From Epinephelus fuscoguttatus (lineage: Eukaryota > Chordata > Actinopteri > Perciformes > Serranidae), in contig NC_064755.1 of NCBI RefSeq assembly GCF_011397635.1, positions 21,807,282-21,871,281 on the forward strand: DNA of 64,000 nt, in the 5' to 3' direction. Under the pieces are notes generated by a model. That model was not told where the DNA came from. It made no database searches and worked only from the letters and a program-made list of their open reading frames with translations. This document shows, in pieces, positions 57,101-64,000 of this stretch. The position numbers and the translations under genes are program-made. Within the stretch, counting starts at the first letter, position 1. Each line of letters starts with the position of its first letter.

Positions 57101-60100
57101 TAACGTTAGGCAAAATTTTGACAAGGGGAAAACTGGCATAGCCATTTTCAAAGGGGTCCCTTAAAATCTTACCTCAAGATATCTGAATGAAAATGGGTTC
57201 TATGGGTACCCACCAGTCTCTTCTTTACAGACATGCCCATTTTATGCTAATCTAAGCAATGTAGGCATATTTTGGCATATTAAAAACCCTAAACAGGCTT
57301 GGAATTGCATAAATTGAGTATGACTGGAAAGCTGAGACTCCTGTGGATTCAACGAGCCCAATTGTATTCATGTTTGATAATGAGGGTCCCCATAGTAGCC
57401 ATTTCATTGTAGTGTAGCCATTTCATTTTTTGAAACATGACCTCACTGTATAAAATTACCTATAGTGACGGATAATCGCAGCCTTGTGAAACTTCACAAC
57501 CACAAACTAGAGACCCTGCACATTCAAAGGATGTGTGGCTGTCAGAGGTATATTGACAATAAAAAGGCAATTTCCACAACAGAAGTGCTCGCTTTCCTAT
57601 TACTGAAAAAATCAATTCTTACAGAAATCTCCAAAGAGAACAAGAGCTTTTTGGTACCAAATCATAGCATGCATTTGCTACGGTGTCCCTCAAGGTCTGG
57701 GTGTCTCAATGTGGTATTTTGGAGGGATTGTTGACCAATTTTTAATCAAGGTAAATAATACTTAAATTTAGCACAAAATCTGTATAACAAATTCATCAAC
57801 CCAGAAATTGCTGCAGCCATTTATGAGACATGATTGATCGTGGAAATAGCCATCATATACACTTTAGCCACCTGATGGAAACACTTGACACACGGTGCTG
57901 AGCTGCATTTCAAATAATGTTTAGTTTCCTGCTTTCAGATGACAATTACCACTCCTATGTGACATTTACCGTTGACTTGCTATCTCCGCCTAAAGATCCC
58001 CTGCTCCCCCTAAAACAAAAATGGCCCAATGGTGGACCTTTAAGTGTTAGCAGTACTGCCTTAGTGATCCAAGACTAATGGCTGCGCAGGTGTATATGGA
58101 GCCAACCATGCAGCAGTGACCTTTATAAGTAGCCAGCATTTCATGAACTGAAAAAGACCCACTCCAATATAAAAGAACAGACTGCAACATGGTCACAGCC
58201 AACATATAGCTCCTTCACATCGGCAGTAATAAGGCAGCAGTGTATTCATGGTCAATTAGCAGTTGTATAATGTTCTCTGCATTCTGTTTTGCACCTCCGC
58301 TGGACCCTTACTGCTTTCTGTTGACCCTCGCCGCCTGATAGATCTTACAGTAAAAGACCAATTAATTCCCAGCCCCCACTTCCCCTCTCTGAAATTTATG
58401 AGTCCCTGGTGTCCACTTCATTCGCAAAGCCATGTGTTCACTCAAGGATCATGTCCTCAGTTCCTCTCAACTGTCCGGCTCTCCCCTCTGTCATATGGTC
58501 AGCTCAGGAAGCAAGATGGCCCTGCAGTCAAACCTGGAGCTTCTCCTTTCCCTGCTGCTGAGGACAGTGCTGTATAGTAGAGCTGCCATTTCGCTGTCTT
58601 CTGATACAGTATGCAGCAGAAGAGAATTACCCATGCTGGAAGAAGCCTGTGGTCTGCTAATTAGAGATCAAAAAGCCTTTCTTTTTTGTTACAGTGGTAT
58701 CTCTTTGCCAGCTAATCAGCATGCAGAGACAATGCCCTGTTGAGCATAAATAACTGTGAAGGCAGAGCTAAAAGAAAATATAAATAATACATAGTTTTTT
58801 ATGCATTTGAGCGTGTCTGTGTTTGATACAAGGAATATCGTTTTAACTTTAGACTAATTTCATTTCCATTGACTGCAGCTGTGCTCTCCAGTGCTTTCCT
58901 CTGTGTGTGTAAGAGGACTAACCTCATTCAGCAGGAGAATATGCTTGCATAAGTCTGCCGGGTGACAGAGGAGGGACAGTCACGAGGCTGAATGGGATGT
59001 CCTTGAGAACTGGAGAATATGAGGATCGATTCTCGCCGACACACAACTCTTATTTATAGTTCTCTCTTTTTCTTTAAGCCTGCCTGCCTGTCTGTCAGGT
59101 GGCCTCACTAAAGAATGCCTCCTGACAGTGCAGATTATTCTCCCAGGCAGATGTGGCATTTTCACAACCCCTCTGATGGATCTCTGGATTTTTACACTGT
59201 CACGGAGTTATAGGTCACACATCCCTAGTGATGGATTATAATGGGTCAGTGTGAGGAAACAGCATTGTGAATCTTGACAGTAGATTATGAGGTGAGAATG
59301 CATATAATGATCGAAGGTTTCTCAACATGCACCCGATCCTTTTTAAGACATTTCTTCACATCTTAACAGCCAAATCACAGAGAGAAAAATAGATATGTTA
59401 ATCAGATAAGCATGCATATTCATGTGCACTCTCTGGGTAATAGATTGAGTGTTGATTTCTGTTGCTGTGGCATAAAGTGGATGCACCAGGCGTCAGCAGA
59501 ACCTGGTTGGATGGATAAGAGGGTGAGCTTTGATTCCTCCATTAAAGAGACTGCGCCGAGAGGCAGAGAAACTGCTGCGCTGTTCAAACTGCTGGCCAGA
59601 TAAATCAATCCTTGTGTTTGCATTGTCGAATTCAATGGAGGAAGGAGATGATCAAAAAAAAAAGAATAAGCCACAAATCGTGTCGTGTCCATGCACTCTA
59701 TGACAAATTACAGTGGAGGAGCTTTTATCTATATTAGCATGAGTAACGCTTTTCACTTAATGTTTTAAGGCTCATCCGAGAGAGATGATGTTACCGTGAT
59801 GTCAGTTTTATCCTCTCTGTAAGGGTGAATGTAGATGAGATAAGGGAAGGTATGAGATAACTGTCTCTGAAAATATTACAGTACATTTCTTTATCAGATA
59901 CAGTGAACTAGACAAACTTTTTTTATATTCAAACTTAAAACCACTTTTAAAAAAGGACGTATGTGTAAAAGTCTGGCAGGCGGTAGAGAAGGACAGGAGA
60001 TGCGCACACAGGTGAGATTCTCCTTCCAGTTGAATATTTTTTCAATACCGTAGATAACCAAATATACATGACATGATAAACGTCAGCTTTCTTTTCACAG

Positions 60101-63100
60101 TATACAGTTTCAAGGTATATATTCTGCACCCCTACGTGAGAGATGGCTTAGGCCAGTGGTTCTCAAATGATGTGCCACCATCGTGCCAAATCCAGGTGTG
60201 CTGTGGGATTTTGTGATAACTACACATTATTATGGCAATATTCAACTGGGCCTATACAAAAAATGATGGATGAATTTTTAACTGACCGCAGCAGTATGTT
60301 GTGCTCACTCATTTCCCAATAAAGAGGCAAAATCTAGCAAATAACCTTCACAGGGAGCCTATTTGTTGCTATCCACGCATGGGAATTATAAGTGTGTGAC
60401 ACATCAAAGGCCCTGATTGGCAGCCAGTGTGAGTGTATGATAACATTTAAAAGGAGAAATCTGAGAGTGGGACACTGGATCACCAATGTTACCTGTCTTA
60501 TTTTTTTCTTATTTTTATTGTCTTATGTTGTGATAAGAGTGACAACACACATTATAGAGACTGCTGTGCACCTATATAAATACAGGTGTGCCTTGTGATT
60601 TTGGCTTGCTCTTTGGTGTGTCTTGGGCACACAGTTTGAAAACCATTGTCCGAGACTATTGGGGTAATTCTAACATTCTTAAGCAAACAGCTATCTGATA
60701 ATCAATTAAACAATCTGAGTAATTTTTTAAAGTGAAAAAGCTCAAAATTCTCCAAACAGCGTCCTAAATGTGAATATTTTTTGTTTATTTTGTTTTATTT
60801 TTTTTACTCCTCTATGACAGTAAACTGAATAACAAGACATTTGAAGAGGTCATTCTGGGCATTAGGAACCACTGCTCGACATTTTTCACCATTTTCTGAC
60901 ATTTTAAAGACCAAACAACTGATTCATTAATGGAGAAAATAACCAACAGATCAATCGACCAATAAAATAATCCTTAGTTGCAGCTGTAGTGTGAGATGTG
61001 TGTCTATAAGATACTTTATTGACCTTGCACCATCAGTATACCTTGTATCTGGCAAACGTGAAAACTAGACAGCAGCACACACATGCTCGTGGAGGTGTGG
61101 TCTATTAAACCTCAAAATCATTTAGTGCACTGCTTTCCAGTAAACCAGCTGAAACCTGAGAAAGGTCTGATTGATCCACTCTCATGTCATTGCCCCTCCA
61201 TTGTTTTACTTTGGTCTTTGTCTCTCACACACACACTATCTCATCCTCCTTTCTCTTCCAAACAGTCCATCCTCAAGACTACTCCATTGTTCTGCTCTCT
61301 GCAGGGTTTTTCGCAAAGTGACTTTGTATTTAGTGCCTTAATTGGTTCAACCTTTTTCACCTTTATCTTTTCACGGGGAGGGTGTGAGGCTGCTGATGCT
61401 GAAGGCTGCACTTAGCATCTTTGTCTTATGTGCACACACACATAAATGTATTCATAGGTGTGCACACACAGAGCGCCCGAGGCTGCAGGGAAAAAACATA
61501 TCAGCAAAATGTACTGTGGCTGTTTATGTGAACTCTGTTGCAGAATTGCCCTCTACAGTGCTTTTATGTGTGTGTGTGTATGTGTGTCTGTGTTTTACAA
61601 ATGCCCTCTGTGTAATCAAAGAACATTGTGTTGCATGCTGTCCATCTGCACTATCCCTTGTTCTATTCATCTCCCAGACAGGCCTGTTCTTGGCAAAGCT
61701 TTTAAATGAAAAAGGAAGTACAGCAGGTAGAAGGTAGCAGCTTTTTCCTTTGCCTTGGCTCACTACATAATAGTTTCCCCTCTGCTGTCAGAACAAGAGA
61801 TGCTTTAATTGGTTTATCTGAAATATGCTGAAGGTGTGAAAACATAAAGCATCCTTTATTTTATCCTCTGAACCTCATTACTAGTCTTGCCCTTTCTCCT
61901 CTCTGGCCTTAGGACTCCCTCATCCTGGAGAAGAGTGACATGCACCACCCAGTCTGCTCCTTCCAGGATGACTTCCAAGAGTTTGAGATGATTGACGACG
62001 AAGATGAGGACGATGACGATGAAGAGGAAGAAGATGAAGAGGTTGATCCTGATGCACCCCCGTCCCCCTCCGCCTCCCCGCCCCTCTCTCCTACTCTTGG
62101 CACTCTGAAGAGCAGACCCACCACACTGAACCTCACCACTGCTGTGTCACAGGTCAGAGGCCTGAAGCTCTGATCCCAAACACAAATACAGATTATCTGT
62201 AGTTGTTAGTCTTTTTAATAGCACTGTGTAACTTTGTTGAATATCTCCCCCTCTCTGTTCTCATCAGGATTCACTGAACAACAACAGCAGTCTGTCCCCA
62301 AAGAAAGGAAGCTGGCAGGACTCTTTACGCAAGACCTCACAGGGTAAACACATGATTAATTATCCGTGACAAATTTGGATATGGACTATGAATATCTTTT
62401 TTTCATAGGTCTACTGCTTGTGATACCTCACAAAAGATGCTTCTTATTTTGCCTGATAAAATATTGTCAGATCTTTCAAGAAGTTATTAGAGTGAATCGG
62501 ATGTTGCTGTAATTGTGATGCTACATGAGTTTTTATGCCGTGGCCAGACGCATTTGTCCCATTCTTGTGAACGTGATACCTCAAGAACACCTGGAGGGAG
62601 TATATTTTTTGATTTGGCACAAAGGTTCACATGGGCTCAATGATGAACTGATTAGATTTTGGTCATTAAAGGTCAAGGTCACTGTGACCTTGTGTCTGTC
62701 TCATTCTCATGAACACTCTGTACATTTCTGTAAATCTGGCACAAATGTCCACTTGTACTCAAGAATGAAGTGATTAAAATTTGGTAATCGAAGGTCAAAG
62801 TTCAAGGTCACTGAGACCTCACAAAACATGTTTTTGGCCATAACTCAGGAATTCATACACTATTATGACAGTATTTCACGCAATAGTCTATTAGGATAAA
62901 ATGATAAAGTGATGACATTTTATATCCAAAAGGTCAGCGTTCATCTCCACTGTGACATCGTTCTGTTCTATAAAAACACTTTTCTGGCCATTATTTAATG
63001 CAGTAACACAGGAACAGAAGGCAAGACAGATACCGACTGGGGTGCCCATCTTAAAACTGTGGTGACTGTATCGACGTCCTGTGCTGCTAGGACGTGCTAG

Positions 63101-63561
63101 CTGCATGTGTCTAAAGGTTTCACACTTTAGAGTATGTAGCTTCTTTGCAGCAACATCCATATTTGAAGCATTGACAACCATCATGGCTGCATATGAGTCT
63201 GGACAGACATGGATGTAAACTATAACTGAAACTTGACTGGTCTGCAGAGGCATACAACCACGAGGCAGTAAATCTAGTTTAAAAGAAGCTCAGCTATTAG
63301 AAATGACCCTTTACAAACTGCACAGAGTTACAAAATAAATATCCTCTCAACCTCCAGGTCGTCTGTCTCCAACCCACTCATGCCTGGAGGATGGTAGCCA
63401 TGTGACAGGCCAATGCCCAGTCTCTCCAGTTTCCCAAGCACCAGTGTCTCAGAGCAAAGGTACTCCACCAAAACAGGCAGGGGAGGGCGGGAACCCCCAA
63501 TCCCCTCACAGGCCCCTCCTCTGCGACACGGAGGGCAACAGGCGGGAGAGGCCCGAATACG
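36818..63561 (+). CDS. mapk8ip2: JNK-interacting protein 2 (5' part, continues past right edge)
   Basis: Scaffold that gathers JNK-pathway kinases and links cargo to kinesin, mainly neuronal. Exons seen: 36818-36882, 51975-52080, 61913-62152, 62268-62343, 63358-63561; phases all join, giving 230 residues. It starts [20 protein letters not shown], matching remembered human JIP2 residue for residue at the start, then [40 protein letters not shown], an acidic run, and the JNK-docking motif RPTTLNL at 125-131. The fifth exon ends at a usable donor (G then GTAACA); reading through would reach a stop at 63635, so a short isoform is possible but less likely. The SH3 and PID domains lie off the window. 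Intron 1 is about 15.1 kb and intron 2 about 9.8 kb; intron 1 contains the whole pgc gene on the other strand. Confidence 0.93.
41023..41077. repeat. Dinucleotide microsatellite (GT)n in mapk8ip2 intron 1
   Basis: About 27 uninterrupted GT units, a likely polymorphic marker. Apart from this and the transposons listed, 36.9-46.1 kb shows no recognised coding sequence; some blocks may be conserved intronic enhancers, which one sequence cannot show. Confidence 0.95.
41977..42509. mobile_element. hAT-like MITE with 8-bp target duplication
   Basis: Starts CAGTGTTGAAAGAAGTATTA and ends GTACATCACTG; the outermost bases are inverted repeats and the sub-terminal stretches share ACTTGAGTAAAAG in opposite orientation. 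The flanks ACTATAAT (41969-41976) and ACTGTAAT (42510-42517) are an 8-bp duplication with one change. The interior is the AAGTAAAAGT-rich repeat familiar from many fish genomes. No coding potential. Confidence 0.75.
45012..45793. mobile_element. TTAA-target MITE in mapk8ip2 intron 1
   Basis: Begins AGCTACAGTTGGTAAATT and ends AATTACCAACTGCAGCT, imperfect inverted repeats. The left flank is TTAA (45008-45011); the right flank reads TCAA, one change from TTAA. This fits a Kolobok-like non-autonomous element of 782 bp, distinct in its ends from the one at 6767. A reading frame at 45105-45386 lies inside and resembles no protein I know. Confidence 0.65.
46190..46195 (-). terminator. pgc: Candidate polyadenylation signal of pgc
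   Basis: AATAAA on the minus strand, 228 bp beyond the pgc stop codon. No closer match was noticed. Confidence 0.5.
46423..49778 (-). CDS. pgc: Pepsinogen C (progastricsin), nested antisense in mapk8ip2 intron 1
   Basis: Secreted gastric aspartic protease zymogen. Nine exons join in phase: 49723-49778, 49422-49563, 49202-49319, 48720-48838, 47627-47826, 47377-47493, 47092-47239, 46718-46816, 46423-46587; 387 residues, the usual length. A signal peptide covers about 1-16 ([16 protein letters not shown]), followed by a Lys/Arg-rich propeptide with [18 protein letters not shown]. Catalytic motifs are FDTGSANLW (Asp87) and [10 protein letters not shown] (Asp271); the flap keeps its Tyr in [14 protein letters not shown]-type blocks include [34 protein letters not shown] and the end [10 protein letters not shown]. 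Asp-Thr-Gly-Ser-Ala replaces the common DTGSS, and VDS replaces VPS, both next to the active site. It has its own TATA box. The gene looks intact, which fits a stomach-bearing fish. Confidence 0.94.
48283..48660. repeat. Fish interspersed repeat in a pgc intron
   Basis: Text such as GTCACCCACTGGTTTATGGA, CTATTTTGGCTGTCACTGCC and TTGGAGTGACCATATGT resembles a repeat I remember from many percomorph introns. Ends were not defined. It lies between pgc exons 4 and 5 and has no coding potential. Confidence 0.45.
49840..49847 (-). promoter_or_regulatory. pgc: TATA box of pgc
   Basis: TATATAAA on the minus strand, 62 bp upstream of the pgc ATG. It supports independent transcription of pgc from within the mapk8ip2 intron, antisense to the host. 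Confidence 0.7.
52490..53640. repeat. High-copy fish repeat split by a nested element
   Basis: The left part (52490-52624) carries AACCGCTTATCCTGTTAGGG, GGAGCCTATCCCAGCTG and CCCTGGACAGGTTGCCAGAC. The right part (53396-53640) carries CAATTTATAGTCACCAATTA, GCATGTCTTTGGATTGAGG and GGAGAATACGCAAACTCCAC. These are familiar parts of one repeat found very widely in fish. The order is preserved across the insertion, so the halves were once contiguous. Its superfamily is not certain to me. Confidence 0.7.
52625..53395. mobile_element. DNA transposon (MITE-like) inserted in the high-copy repeat
   Basis: Ends AGCCCTGTTTCCACC and GGTGGAAACGGGGCT are inverted repeats with one difference. Flanks share TA, so a short TA-containing target duplication is likely. 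The sub-terminal parts contain GGTACC-rich sequence on the left and repeated GAACT units on the right. A reading frame on the minus strand at 53146-53643 crosses the element boundary and is taken as chance. Confidence 0.65.
54084..54139. repeat. Tetranucleotide microsatellite (GATA)n
   Basis: About fourteen GATA units in mapk8ip2 intron 2. The surrounding 53.7-56.6 kb has no recognised coding sequence; the CT-rich stretch at 54575-54615 and the CCCTCC-rich stretch at 54710-54890 are low-complexity. Confidence 0.95.
56681..57032. repeat. Fold-back repeat with CCATTGGTCC units
   Basis: The left arm (56681-56720) has tandem units CCCATTGGTCCAACAG. The right arm (56996-57032) carries the reverse complement, for example GGACCAATGGGCTGTCGGAC. 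The interior includes GGTTAGGTTTAGGCACAAAA, typical of a repeat I remember from fish genomes. It is best read as a MITE or fold-back element; no target duplication was found. A further decayed repeat follows at about 57120-57450. Confidence 0.6.
60154..60648. mobile_element. hAT-type element, old copy
   Basis: Begins CAGTGGTTCTCAAA and ends TTTGAAAACCATTG, inverted repeats with two differences. These are the same Charlie-like ends as the chkb-intron MITE at 17642, but the interior differs. No convincing 8-bp target duplication remains, which suggests greater age. A 68-codon frame inside shows no recognisable domain. Confidence 0.65.
62520..62990. repeat. Fish repeat with GGTCAAGGTCAC motifs in mapk8ip2 intron 4
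   Basis: The pattern of GGTCAAGGTCACTGTGACCT and later GGTCAAAGTTCAAGGTCACT recurs about 110 bp apart, with CTCATGAAC or TCTTGTGAACGTGATACCTC words between. The layout is that of a repeat common in fish introns whose internal unit is roughly duplicated. It is not coding. Confidence 0.6.
62677..62689. promoter_or_regulatory. Perfect oestrogen-response-element palindrome inside a repeat
   Basis: GGTCACTGTGACC matches the consensus GGTCAnnnTGACC exactly. It lies in an intronic repeat 28 kb from the zp3-like gene, so relevance to egg-coat gene control is doubtful. Direct half-sites (AGGTCA-type) are adjacent. Confidence 0.35.
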
Positions 63562-63819
63562 GTAACAAGAAGGCCAGCCAAGCAAGCTTAGAGCCCATTC
63601 CATTATCATCAGTGTCGTGTAGTGCTGTGATGTGAAATGAAGTGATGTGATGTGACTTTGACTTGTTCAGTCATATTTGTTGTTCAGCAAAACACTGTCA
63701 TGTTGATTCTTACAAACCCCATTGTGCTAGTCTACTCTGGGGAACAAGATTAGTGTGTTTCTAATTAAGAAGCGTTTGCTGAACTTTTTCATCACACAAC
63801 CTCTATACTGATTATGAAC

Positions 63820-64000
63820 TTAAAGAAATACTGCATTTTCTAAATGATCATTTGCATATCAATTACTCGCCCTGGTTTAAATTGAATTCATGAAGAATAA
63901 AGTTTTTCTCACATCCCTCCACAGTGAACTGCAGTATAACCAAAGTGTCATTTATCCAGTCTTATGCTCAGTACATCCTAAACACATGCATTTTTGCTAA
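63820..64000. repeat. Third copy of the palindromic repeat family, cut by the window edge
   Basis: Words TTTCTAAATGA, AATTCATGAAGA and TCATTTATCCAGT, then AAACACATGCA and TTTTGCTAA, occur in the same order at 5.21-5.47 kb. This is therefore another copy of that family. Its other arm would lie beyond the right edge. Confidence 0.6.

Noticed and set aside
61909-62139. Ser-rich minus-strand frame opposite mapk8ip2 exon 3
   Set aside because: It is the complement of the GAT/GAA acidic run of the real exon.
63562-63635. Read-through end of mapk8ip2 exon 5 as a short protein
   Set aside because: The donor at 63561 fits and JIP2 needs SH3 and PID domains downstream; kept only as a minor isoform possibility.

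Overview
This is teleost nuclear DNA: spliced vertebrate genes with GT-AG introns, dense fish-type DNA transposons and microsatellites. Genes occupy both strands. The order carnitine palmitoyltransferase 1 (cpt1b-type), choline kinase (chkb-type), JIP2 scaffold (mapk8ip2) matches the CPT1B-CHKB-MAPK8IP2 block of human 22q13, so the core of the window is conserved synteny. A pepsinogen C with intact active-site motifs suggests a fish with an acid stomach. The species cannot be named from the sequence.

Layout. 1-4.8 kb: 5' half of cpt1b, minus strand, running off the left edge; its first intron holds a long inverted repeat. 5.2-11.3 kb: a transposon island with three levels of nesting, where one TTAA-target element carries an ORF resembling the P2X7 C-terminal (ballast) domain and another carries a THAP-domain start. 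11.6-14.0 kb: eight-exon BTB-BACK-kelch gene, minus strand. 14.7-24.6 kb: eleven-exon choline kinase, minus strand. 25.7-28.2 kb: a ZPB/choriogenin-H-like egg-coat gene, minus strand, with Pro/Gln repeats, trefoil and ZP domains. 28.9-31.3 kb: repeats, including a 5'-truncated L1 tail with target-site duplication. 32.4-34.7 kb: a zp3/choriogenin-L-like egg-coat gene, plus strand, head to head with the first. 36.2-64 kb: mapk8ip2, plus strand, with a 15-kb first intron and its 3' part beyond the right edge. Inside that intron, antisense, lies a complete nine-exon pepsinogen C gene (46.4-49.8 kb).

Functionally, cpt1b and chkb are lipid-metabolism genes of mitochondria and phospholipid synthesis. 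The two ZP genes encode egg-envelope subunits and share similar 5' leaders and signal peptides. mapk8ip2 is a neuronal JNK scaffold, and pgc is a gastric protease with its own TATA promoter. ZP and pepsinogen genes do not belong to the human block as I know it, so they are lineage-specific occupants of the CHKB-MAPK8IP2 interval and of MAPK8IP2 intron 1. I saw no CRISPR array, tRNA, rRNA, retroviral or Polinton remains. Exon boundaries were placed by eye from reading frame, splice dinucleotides and remembered family sequences.
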